NCBI GenBank assembly: GCA_025774805.1
Contig: JALGZR010000025.1
Coordinates: 1-64,000 of the forward strand
Reading direction: 5' to 3'
Length of the DNA stretch: 64,000 nucleotides
From: a bacterium
Lineage (GTDB): Bacteria > ARS69
The notes below the pieces were generated by a model. That model saw only the letters and a list, made by a program, of their open reading frames with translations. It did not search any database and was not told where the DNA came from. The number at the start of each line of letters is the position of its first letter. Within the stretch, counting starts at the first letter, position 1. Both the position numbers and the translations under genes were made by a program. Shown in pieces: positions 17,003 to 24,383 of the stretch.

Positions 17003-17184
17003 CTAGCCTACATATCTCACCAGGCTCTGCTGCGGCAGCGGCGAAGCCGCGTCTGGCTTCGTCGTCGTGGCACTTCCGCCCTGCGACGGGGCTACGGCCC
17101 CGCCTCGGGCGAAAGCACCCCATCTCCTTGCCAGCCACGACTATCCGCAGCCTCACGACGAGCCTGGTGAGAAATGCAGGCTAG
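17003..17184 (+). repeat. Palindromic element family, full-length 182-bp copy (copy 4)
   Basis: The element runs from CTAGCCTACATATCTCACC to GGTGAGAAATGCAGGCTAG, with imperfect terminal inverted repeats of about 25 bp. An internal hairpin (CGGGGC-TAC-GGCCCCG) lies near the middle. By eye it differs from the copy at 56168 at about 15 of 182 positions. Its right-hand CTAG contains the TAG stop codon of the subtilisin gene (17181-17183, minus strand). It encodes no transposase. Confidence 0.9.
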
Positions 17185-18995
17185 CGGATTCGGACGATGC
17201 GGGCCGTCGCCTTCCCGCGCCCCCCCTCCAGGCGGGCGAAGTAGAGGCCGGAGGGAACACGCCTCCCCGCATCGTCCCGGCCGTCCCAGGCGAGCTCGCC
17301 CTTGCCGTCGGCCCGGACCCGGCCCAGGTCTCGCACGAGCCGGCCGCCGACGTCGTAGATGGCAAGCCGGGCTCGCCCCTCCGCTCCCGCCGCGAGGGAG
17401 TACCGAAGGACGGCGGCTCCCGTCGAGGGGTTCGGGGAGACCCGCATCGCCGTCTCGCTCGGGGACGGCGGCCCGAAGGAGGGGGCCGTCGTCGAGTAGC
17501 CGGCGGCATCCGCGGCCCGGATCACGCCCCAGCCGTAGTCGTTGTCGGGGCTGGCGGCGTGCGTTGCCGTGCTTCGCAGTGCCTCGCGCACGTGCATCGG
17601 CGTCCACGTCGGGTGGACCTCGAGGAGAAGCGCCCCGACCCCGGCCGTGATCGGACAGGAGAACGACGTGCCGTCCGCGCGCACGTACCCATGATCGTCC
17701 CACGCGACGCCGACCAGGACGTCCTCGCCCATCGCGCAGACGTCGGGCTTGATGCGACCGTCGGCGGTGGGGCCGGGTGAGCTGAACCACGTCACGACGC
17801 CCGTCGAGTCGACCGCTCCGACGGTGATGACGCTGTCCCCGTCCGCCGGCGCGGCGATATGGCCCCATTCATTGGCCCGGTAGTTTCCCGCCGAGTTGAA
17901 CACCGCGATTCCATTCGCGACGGCAAGGTCGGCGGCAATCGTGATCGTTGCCGTGTTTCCGTCCATGTCCGCGAAGTCGTACCAATCATAGTAGGTCAGC
18001 GAGGTCGAGAAGACGTCCGCCCCGAGGCTGTCGCCCCACTCGGCCGCCGCGACCCAGTAGTCCTCTTCGACCGGGGTCTCGCTCGTGATGTCCTCCGTCT
18101 TCGCGAGAAGGTACGTCGCCCCGTAGGCCGGACCGATCAGGGTGCCGGGATCCCATCCCCCGATCGACGAGAGAACCATCGTTCCGTGATTGTGCTGATT
18201 CGGGTCGTCGCTCCCCTCGTTCGCCGTGTTTCCGTCTCCGTTGACGAAGTCCCGTTCCGCCATCACGTCGACCCCGACCAGCGCGTCGTGGGTTCGGAGG
18301 AACCCGGTGTCCATCAAGGTGACGAGCACTCCCGCCCCCGAGTAACCCTGATCGTGGAGTTGATCGACCTGGATCGGCACGATCTGGGACGCGCACTCTC
18401 CGTAGTCCAGCACGGAGCGGGCTGGGGGCGGCGACGGCCGGGGGGACGGCGTCACGGGCGCGACCTCCACCGGATCCCTCCGAGTGCGGGCCACCGGCCG
18501 CACCGCCGCGACGAACGGCAGCGCCTCGACGGCCTCCGCCCGCTCGGGAGTCGCGTCCACCGAGATCGCGTTGAGCCACCGGGATCGCGTGCGGAGCTCG
18601 ACCCCCGCGGCGAGAACCCGCGTCACGTAGGGCTCGTGGACGGGCACGTCGAGGAGATCCACGGTCGCCGTTCCCCGCGCCTTCGCCCGGCGCTCGAGAC
18701 AGCGCGGGGTGAGCGCATCGCGAGCGCGCTCGATCGCAACCCGCTCGGTCTCCCGCGAATCGAGGCCCTTGTCGACGAAGTGGATCCAGTAGGGAGCGGT
18801 GGCCTCGGCCTCCGGGTTCTCCGAGGCGGGGGCGGTCGCCGGAGCCGCGACGACGAGAACCCCGAGGAGGATCCCGAGCGCGACCCCGCCCCGGCGGGCG
18901 CGGCTCGGGAGCCGGCGGGCGCGACCGGCGGCACGACGAGGGCCCCGGAGGGGGGAGGAGGGACTCGGGGCCGGGGACGCCAGGGAGGCGGGCAT
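17181..18995 (-). CDS. Secreted S8 subtilisin-like protease with FlgD-type C-terminus
   Basis: The 604-residue protease starts at ATG 18995 with AAGGAG 6 nt upstream. A long basic leader ends in a hydrophobic signal (GVALGILLGVLVVAAPATAPA). An I9-like pro-region follows (YWIHFVDKG..). The catalytic triad is Asp229 (LMDTGF), His270 (HNHGTMV) and Ser444 (DGTSFSCP) by my count. The oxyanion Asn is in 'NSAGN'. The C-terminus is a short FlgD-like domain (SPNPSTGAAVLRYSL..GLYFARLEG). This is a typical exported FCB subtilase. Its stop codon is formed by the end of a repeat element. Confidence 0.92.
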   Translation of the reverse strand: MPASLASPAPSPSSPLRGPRRAAGRARRLPSRARRGGVALGILLGVLVVAAPATAPASENPEAEATAPYWIHFVDKGLDSRETERVAIERARDALTPRCLERRAKARGTATVDLLDVPVHEPYVTRVLAAGVELRTRSRWLNAISVDATPERAEAVEALPFVAAVRPVARTRRDPVEVAPVTPSPRPSPPPARSVLDYGECASQIVPIQVDQLHDQGYSGAGVLVTLMDTGFLRTHDALVGVDVMAERDFVNGDGNTANEGSDDPNQHNHGTMVLSSIGGWDPGTLIGPAYGATYLLAKTEDITSETPVEEDYWVAAAEWGDSLGADVFSTSLTYYDWYDFADMDGNTATITIAADLAVANGIAVFNSAGNYRANEWGHIAAPADGDSVITVGAVDSTGVVTWFSSPGPTADGRIKPDVCAMGEDVLVGVAWDDHGYVRADGTSFSCPITAGVGALLLEVHPTWTPMHVREALRSTATHAASPDNDYGWGVIRAADAAGYSTTAPSFGPPSPSETAMRVSPNPSTGAAVLRYSLAAGAEGRARLAIYDVGGRLVRDLGRVRADGKGELAWDGRDDAGRRVPSGLYFARLEGGRGKATARIVRIR

Positions 18996-19366
18996 GGGGG
19001 ACTCCTTCCGACGCGACCCGGGCGTCGAGCGAGATGCGGTTTCGGGGGGCGACGGCCGAACCGATCCGGGAGGACCGGGCCCCGGGACGAGTCCATTCTA
19101 CCACCGCCGTCCCGGGCTCTCCGCCGCCCCCACCCGGGGTGCCGGTGCGCCGCCGCTCCGCGGACCCTCCGCCCGCCGGGCCTCGGTGGGCCCACGGCCC
19201 CATCGGATTGCCGTTCGCCGGGTCACGAATCCCGCTCCGGCCCGTAGTCCCCGGAAACGGGCCCGTTCCCGGGCCATCGGGGACGCCGGAGCCGGAGGAG
19301 GGTGGGTCGGAGCGCGTCGTGTACACTGGCGGCCGATTTGACCTGTCCGTAACCCGGGGTGTATCC

Positions 19367-19702
19367 ATGGCTGAGACCTACTACGATCCCGCCGACCTCT
19401 CGCGCTTCGCCGAGATGGCGGAGGGAAGTCCGGAGCTTTGGAAGAAGTTCATCGCGTACTACGGTGCGGTTTTCGAGGAGGGCGAGCTCTCCGAGCGGGA
19501 GAAGGCCCTCATCGCGCTCGCCGTAGCGTCCGCCGTTCAGTGTCCCTACTGCATCGATGCCTACACCCAGGCCGCCCTGGAGAAGGGCTCCAGTCTCGAA
19601 CAGATGACCGAGGCCATTCACGTCGCCAACGCGATCCGGGGCGGGGCCTCCCTCGTCCACGGTGTCCAGATGAAGAACGTGGCCGCGAAGGTATCCATGT
19701 AG
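19367..19702 (+). CDS. Carboxymuconolactone-decarboxylase/AhpD-family protein of the arsenosugar-associated type
   Basis: The track's 223-residue ORF contains a 111-residue protein starting at ATG 19367 (MAETYYDPADLSRF). The redox motif CPYC sits in 'ASAVQCPYCIDAYTQAALEKG', as in the AhpD/CMD fold, where the Cys pair reduces peroxides or supports thiol chemistry. Families of this kind are annotated as arsenosugar-biosynthesis-associated peroxidase-like proteins because they sit next to arsS. Here arsS follows by 85 nt on the same strand, which supports the assignment. The biochemical function of this family member is not established, so I give role by context only. Confidence 0.85.
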   Translation: MAETYYDPADLSRFAEMAEGSPELWKKFIAYYGAVFEEGELSEREKALIALAVASAVQCPYCIDAYTQAALEKGSSLEQMTEAIHVANAIRGGASLVHGVQMKNVAAKVSM

Positions 19703-19787
19703 GCCGCGATTCGAGGGCGCCTCCCGCCGCCGTCTCGAGGAGGGAGCGCGCATTCGCAGCCCGGGTCCACCGCATCACGAGGATTCC

Positions 19788-20831
19788 ATGACCGTCACGA
19801 CATCGACACTGCTGCGACGGGGAGACCCGCTGGCCTCCTCGGAGCATCAACGCGACATCCTGGAGCGGGAGGACGGGCTGGCCCGCTTCGAGGAGAAGCT
19901 CCGCGAATCGAATCTCCATCCGATGAGCGCTACGGAGATCAAGGTGCTCCAGATCAACGTCGGTAAGCTCTGCAACCAGACGTGCCGGCACTGTCACGTC
20001 GACGCGGGTCCCGATCGGACGGAGGTCATGACTCGAAGGACGGCGGACGCGTGCCTGCGGGCCCTGGAAAGCTACTCGGTGGAGATCGTGGACATCACGG
20101 GGGGGGCCCCCGAGATCCACCCCGTGTTCCGACACCTCGTCACCGGGGCCCGAGGACTCGGCCGGCACGTGATCGACCGGTGCAATCTCACCGTGCTCAA
20201 TCTCCGGTCGCAGGAGGATCTGGTCGACTTTCTCGCGGAGCACCAAGTCGAGGTCGTCGCGAGTCTCCCGTACTACCGCGCGCGACAGACCGACGCGCAG
20301 CGGGGCAACGGCGTCTTCGACGCGTCGCTTCGAGCCCTCCGGAAGCTGAACCGGGCGGGCTACGGGAAGGGCACCGGGCGCCGGCTCTCCCTCGTCTACA
20401 ACCCCGTGGGCGCGTTTTTGCCTCCGAGCCAGGCGGCGATCCAGCGTGACTTCAAGACCGAGCTGAAGCGACGCCACGACGTCGACGTCGATTCGGTCTT
20501 CACGATCACGAACATGCCGATCAGCCGATTCCTCGAGTTTCTTCTCGCCAGCGGCAACTACGAGAGCTATCTCTGCAAGCTCATCGAGGCATACAACCCG
20601 ATGGCCGTGGAGGGGGCGATGTGCCGGTCGATGGTGTCCGTAGGATGGGACGGAACGCTGTACGACTGCGACTTCAATCAGATGCTCTCCCTTCCGGTCG
20701 AGGAGCGGGTCGGCCGGAACATCCGTGACGTGGACCTCGCCCGACACGAAGGGCGCCGCATCGTGACCGGTCGCCACTGCTTCGGCTGCGCGGCGGGAGC
20801 CGGATCGAGCTGCGGGGGCGAGACCGTTTGA
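19788..20831 (+). CDS. arsS: Arsenosugar biosynthesis radical SAM protein ArsS
   Basis: The radical SAM cluster motif CNQTCRHCHVDAGP (CxxxCxxC) lies near residues 63-76. The C-terminal DUF3641-type region ends in 'CFGCAAGAGSSCGG', which would bind further iron-sulfur clusters. This arrangement and the 347-residue length are diagnostic of ArsS, which transfers a 5'-deoxyadenosyl group to methylated arsenic on the way to arsenosugars. GAGGA stands 4-5 nt before the ATG. The upstream neighbour is the matching CMD-family protein. The arsenite methyltransferase ArsM, expected upstream in the pathway, is not in this window. The stop overlaps the TTG start of the M19 gene. Confidence 0.92.
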   Translation: MTVTTSTLLRRGDPLASSEHQRDILEREDGLARFEEKLRESNLHPMSATEIKVLQINVGKLCNQTCRHCHVDAGPDRTEVMTRRTADACLRALESYSVEIVDITGGAPEIHPVFRHLVTGARGLGRHVIDRCNLTVLNLRSQEDLVDFLAEHQVEVVASLPYYRARQTDAQRGNGVFDASLRALRKLNRAGYGKGTGRRLSLVYNPVGAFLPPSQAAIQRDFKTELKRRHDVDVDSVFTITNMPISRFLEFLLASGNYESYLCKLIEAYNPMAVEGAMCRSMVSVGWDGTLYDCDFNQMLSLPVEERVGRNIRDVDLARHEGRRIVTGRHCFGCAAGAGSSCGGETV

Positions 20832-21901
20832 TCCTCGTCGACGGGCACCTCGACATCGCGTTCAATGCGCTCTGCTTCGACCGCGACCCCCGGGTGTCGG
20901 CGCTCGAGACGCGCGCGCGGGAGGGGGATCGAGCGGAGGAGCCCCTGCGGGGCCGCTGCATGGTGGGGCTTCCCGAATTGCGCGGGGGACGGGTCGCCGT
21001 GGCCTTCGGGACGCTGTTTCTCGGGCCTCGCGACCGCTGGAGCGGTTCCGGAAACTCCGAGCGCGTCACGTACGCGAGCGCGGAGGAAGCGGAACGGGGC
21101 GCGCTCGCGCAGCTCGACTTCTACCGTGAGCTGACGAACGAGGAGGGAAGCGGCTTTCGTCTCGTGGAGAGCCGGTCCGACCTCGAGGCGGTACTCGAGG
21201 GCTGGGAGGACGGCGCGACGGGCGACGTCGGAATCGTGCCGCTCATGGAGGGGGCGGATCCGATCCGGGATCCCGCCGACGCTCCCGGGTGGTTCGATCG
21301 CGGGGTGCGGATCGTCGGACTTGCCTGGGGTCGGACGCGGTACGCCGGCGGCACGGGAGCCCCCGGTCCGCTGTCGGCGGGCGGTCGGAAGCTGGTGCCG
21401 GCGCTCGAGCGGGCCGGGCTGGGGCTCGACCTCTCCCACGCGAGCGAGGAATCCTTCCACGAGGCCCTCGATCTCTTCGACGGGCCGGCGATCGCCTCAC
21501 ACTCGAATCCGCGGAGAATCTGTCCCGGGGACCGCCAGATCTCCGGCGCCATGATCCGGAGGATCGCCGAGCGGGGAGGGGTCGTCGGCACCGCTCTCTG
21601 CAGCAGAATGCTCCGGAAGGGATGGCTCGAGGAGGGAAAGCCGGAAATTCCGCTGCGGCGCGTCGCGGAATCGGTCCACCACGTCGCGCAGGTGGCGGGG
21701 ACCCACCGGGCCGCCGGGGTGGGGAGCGACTTCGACGGTGGTTTCGGGGCGGAGGCGGCGCCCCGGGGACTCGACACGATCGCGGATCTCCCCCACCTGG
21801 CGGACGCGCTGAGCGATCTCGACTTCTCGGATGAGGCGATCGAGGACGTTCTCGGGAAGAACTGGCTGCGCTATCTCGAGGGACTTCTGCCCGCGGCGTA
21901 G
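20828..21901 (+). CDS. M19 (renal dipeptidase-like) membrane dipeptidase
   Basis: The protein begins with DGHLDIAF, the HxD metal pair of amidohydrolase-fold M19 peptidases. The core motifs follow: 'VPLMEGADP', 'LDLSHASEESF', 'ASHSNPRRI' and 'VGSDFDGGFG'. The 357-residue length is normal for the bacterial family, which hydrolyses dipeptides, often with D-residues, at a dinuclear zinc site. The start codon is TTG in a 4-nt overlap with the arsS stop, so translation is probably coupled to ArsS. This raises the possibility that the enzyme acts on an arsenosugar-related or thiol conjugate such as a Cys-Gly type peptide; that is speculation. The stop TAG is the start of a decayed repeat copy. Confidence 0.85.
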   Translation: MILVDGHLDIAFNALCFDRDPRVSALETRAREGDRAEEPLRGRCMVGLPELRGGRVAVAFGTLFLGPRDRWSGSGNSERVTYASAEEAERGALAQLDFYRELTNEEGSGFRLVESRSDLEAVLEGWEDGATGDVGIVPLMEGADPIRDPADAPGWFDRGVRIVGLAWGRTRYAGGTGAPGPLSAGGRKLVPALERAGLGLDLSHASEESFHEALDLFDGPAIASHSNPRRICPGDRQISGAMIRRIAERGGVVGTALCSRMLRKGWLEEGKPEIPLRRVAESVHHVAQVAGTHRAAGVGSDFDGGFGAEAAPRGLDTIADLPHLADALSDLDFSDEAIEDVLGKNWLRYLEGLLPAA

Positions 21902-21923
21902 CCCGCACGTCCCGCCAGGCCCG
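21899..21923 (+). repeat. Palindromic element family, decayed half copy 5
   Basis: TAGCCCGCACGTCCCGCCAGG aligns to the family left end with 19 of 25 matches by eye and begins with the stop codon of the M19 gene. Confidence 0.5.
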
Positions 21924-21950
21924 TTCCGAGACCGTGGCTCACCGCGCCCG

Positions 21951-22517
21951 TCACGCCCTCCCCTTCGACTCCCCCATCACCAGGGCCGCCCCGATGAGAT
22001 GGGCGATGCGCAGCGGCTCGGGCAGGCGCGCGCGTCCGATCGACGCCCGGAGAATCGCGTCGGCGTCCTCGTCGTCCGTGCCCGCCGACGCGAGCCAGAT
22101 CCCCTCACCCCACCGTCGGGCGGGCGGGAGGCGATCGAGGAGGGGAACCCGCTCGGGCACTCCGGCCGTCCGCAGGGCGTGCGCCAGAGCGTCCGGGCGG
22201 GGCTCGCGCCGGGTCACGGCGAGCACGGGGAATCCGAGTCGCGTGGTCAGGTCTTCGAGGTCCACGAGTCCGAGCCCGGCGATCGAGACGCCGCCCAGCA
22301 GGAGCGCCTGCAGGACCTCGCTCCAGCGAAGAGCCCCGATCCAGTCCGCGAGGAAGCCCGTGGCGCCGTCGCCGTCCACCGGGAACGTCCGGATCGTGAC
22401 GCCTTCGACCTGGGTCGTTCCCGCCATCACGACGCCGACGAGGGGGACCTCGCCGTCCTGTCCCTTCCGGAAGGGCGCATCGTCGATGCCGAGCACGTGC
22501 GGATGGCGGCGCCTCAC
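21951..22517 (-). CDS. DUF99 (UPF0215) family protein, endonuclease V-like fold
   Basis: The 188-residue sequence follows the DUF99 pattern: 'VLGIDDAPF' near the N-terminus, 'VPLVGVVMAGTTQVEGV' and 'LLGGVSIAGLGLVDLEDL', a hydrophobic strand with an acidic pair. DUF99 proteins are mostly archaeal, are related in fold to endonuclease V and have no settled function. The start is GTG 22517 with GGGAG about 7 nt upstream. It lies 69 nt after the sulfatase gene on the same strand, but no functional link is evident. Confidence 0.8.
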   Translation of the reverse strand: MRRRHPHVLGIDDAPFRKGQDGEVPLVGVVMAGTTQVEGVTIRTFPVDGDGATGFLADWIGALRWSEVLQALLLGGVSIAGLGLVDLEDLTTRLGFPVLAVTRREPRPDALAHALRTAGVPERVPLLDRLPPARRWGEGIWLASAGTDDEDADAILRASIGRARLPEPLRIAHLIGAALVMGESKGRA

Positions 22518-22586
22518 GGCATTTCTCCCCGTGTGGGTTGCCTCGTACGGCGGCCACCGCGAAGCGGACGCGTCACCGCCCGTCTC

Positions 22587-24326
22587 TCACGGCGCGGATT
22601 CGCGGGGGCGGACCTCGTCGTACGGGAGCACTCTGCACCGCGCGGCCCACTCTTCGTATGCGCCGGCCATCGCCCGCACGCGTTCCGGGTGCCGGTACGC
22701 GACGTCGAGCTGCTCGGTGCGGTCGGTCTCGAGGTCGTAGAGCTCCCAGCCCCCTCCGTCGGGACCGACCGCCTTCCACCGTCCCTCCCGGGCGGCGCGG
22801 TTCCCCTGGTGCTCCCAGAACAGGGTCTCCCTCTCTCGCGACTCTCCCCGGAAGACGGGGACGAGACTCTCTCCCTCGAGCGGGAGGACGCGCCGTCCTC
22901 CGAAGGTCTCGCCGAAGTCGATCCCGGCCAGTTCCAGACAGGTCGGCATCACGTCCATCACGTGGCCGGGACGGGACTCCCACTCCCCACTCCTCCGGAT
23001 TCCCTCCGGCCAATATGCGATGAGGGGCGTCGCGATTCCCCCTTCGTAGACCGAGCCCTTCGTCCCCCGAAACGGAGTGTTCGAGACGATCGCCCAGCCC
23101 TCGCCGTAGCTCGCCCAGGAATCGGCGGTGCCGGTCCGGGCTCCAGGTTCCCCCTCCGTGAATCCGAGCGCTCCCCCCTCCGCCGTGCCGCCGTTGTCCG
23201 AAAGGAAGAGAACGAGCGTGTTCCGCTCTCGACCGAGGTCCGTGATCTTCTCGAGAAGGCGGCCGATCTCGCGATCCATCGCCTCGACCTGGGCCGCGTA
23301 GACGGTCATGCGCAGCTCCATCTCCTCCCGGTTTGCGAGCTCCGCCCAGATCTCCCTCTGGCGCTCGCTCGAGCCGGGGGACCAGCGCGGATCGGCGATT
23401 CCGAGCCCGATCGCGCGGCGGTGTCGCTCCTCCCGGACCGCGGCCCATCCCTCCGCGTACCGCCCGCGGCAGCGGTCGATGTCCGCATCGCGGGCCTGGA
23501 GCGGCCAGTGCGGGGCGATGTGCGGCACGTAGAGGAAGAACGGCCGATCATCGTCGCGCATCGTCTCGAGGAGCTCGAGCGCGTGATCGGTGATGAGCTC
23601 GGTGATGTACCAGTTGTCCGGTGGATCGTAGGGCTCGGTGCCCATCACCAGCGTGCGGTTCTCTCGCGTCCGGAAGTAGAAGCCTCCGCCCTGGGGACAT
23701 CCGAAGAAGTCCTGGAAGCCGCGGTCCGTGGGCCAGAACGGACGGACCTTCCCCAGGTGCCACTTTCCGGACATCAGCGTGCGGTAGCCGGCGCTCGCCA
23801 GCGCCTCCGCGATCGTCACGCACCGATCGTTGAGACGACCACGGTAGCCGTCGAATCCGTCGTCCTGGGCCATGTTCCCGACCCCCGCCTGGTGGGGGTA
23901 GAGACCGGTGAGAAGGGACGCCCGGGTCGGCGGGCAGCGGGTCACGTTGTAGAAATCGGTGAACCGCAGCCCCCGCCGCGCCAGGTCGTCCAGCACCGGA
24001 GTGCGGATCTCGCCCCCGTAGCATCCCAGGTCGCTGAAGCCGAGGTCGTCGGCCAGGATGAGGAGGATGTTCGGGCGCGGATCCGACCCCGCCGTTCGGG
24101 GGGAAGCCGAGTCCCTCTCCGCCGTGCATCCGTTCGCGCCGGGCCCGAGAGGGAGAAGGGCGGCGGTGACGATCAGCGGCCGCGCGAAACCCCGGAAACC
24201 GGACAGCGGATCACCTCGCGGGAGTCGGGAAGCGGGGACCGGAAAGCGCCAGAATACCGCGGCCGAAAACAGAGGGGAAAGCGGGAAACCGGCTCGGGAA
24301 ACCCTTTCCCGGGAACGCGCATCCAA
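22587..24326 (-). CDS. Formylglycine-dependent sulfatase (arylsulfatase family)
   Basis: The core begins 'PNILLILADDLGFSDLGCYGG', with the metal-binding Asp pair. The sulfatase signature is CPPTRASLLTG, whose Cys (about residue 131) should be converted to formylglycine. 'SGKWHLG', 'GTEPYDPP' and the late 'LSDNGG' and 'GTKGSVYEGG' motifs complete a type I sulfatase active site. The N-terminus up to residue 65 is hydrophobic and ends near 'PGANGC', a poor lipobox, so export is likely but the anchor is unsure. The start ATG 24326 is the only canonical start upstream of the signal-like segment. The substrate is probably a sulfated sugar or aryl ester. Confidence 0.9.
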   Translation of the reverse strand: MDARSRERVSRAGFPLSPLFSAAVFWRFPVPASRLPRGDPLSGFRGFARPLIVTAALLPLGPGANGCTAERDSASPRTAGSDPRPNILLILADDLGFSDLGCYGGEIRTPVLDDLARRGLRFTDFYNVTRCPPTRASLLTGLYPHQAGVGNMAQDDGFDGYRGRLNDRCVTIAEALASAGYRTLMSGKWHLGKVRPFWPTDRGFQDFFGCPQGGGFYFRTRENRTLVMGTEPYDPPDNWYITELITDHALELLETMRDDDRPFFLYVPHIAPHWPLQARDADIDRCRGRYAEGWAAVREERHRRAIGLGIADPRWSPGSSERQREIWAELANREEMELRMTVYAAQVEAMDREIGRLLEKITDLGRERNTLVLFLSDNGGTAEGGALGFTEGEPGARTGTADSWASYGEGWAIVSNTPFRGTKGSVYEGGIATPLIAYWPEGIRRSGEWESRPGHVMDVMPTCLELAGIDFGETFGGRRVLPLEGESLVPVFRGESRERETLFWEHQGNRAAREGRWKAVGPDGGGWELYDLETDRTEQLDVAYRHPERVRAMAGAYEEWAARCRVLPYDEVRPRESAP

Positions 24327-24355
24327 CGAGAATCGAGGAGGGATTCCTCAACCCC

Positions 24356-24383
24356 GCGACGAGCCTGGTGAGAGATGCAGGCG
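24356..24383 (-). repeat. Palindromic element family, right-end copy 6
   Basis: GCGACGAGCCTGGTGAGAGATGCAGGC matches the right end of the full-length elements. The ATG inside it is the copA start codon. Confidence 0.75.

Noticed and set aside
17003-17184. Repeat elements as integron attC sites or CRISPR repeats
   Set aside because: No attC core sites (RYYYAAC/GTTRRRY), no integrase and no regular spacing; copies are dispersed and single.
19337-19366. TTGACC-16-TGTATC as a promoter for the CMD-family gene
   Set aside because: The -10-like box would end only a couple of bases before the ATG, too close even for a leaderless transcript.
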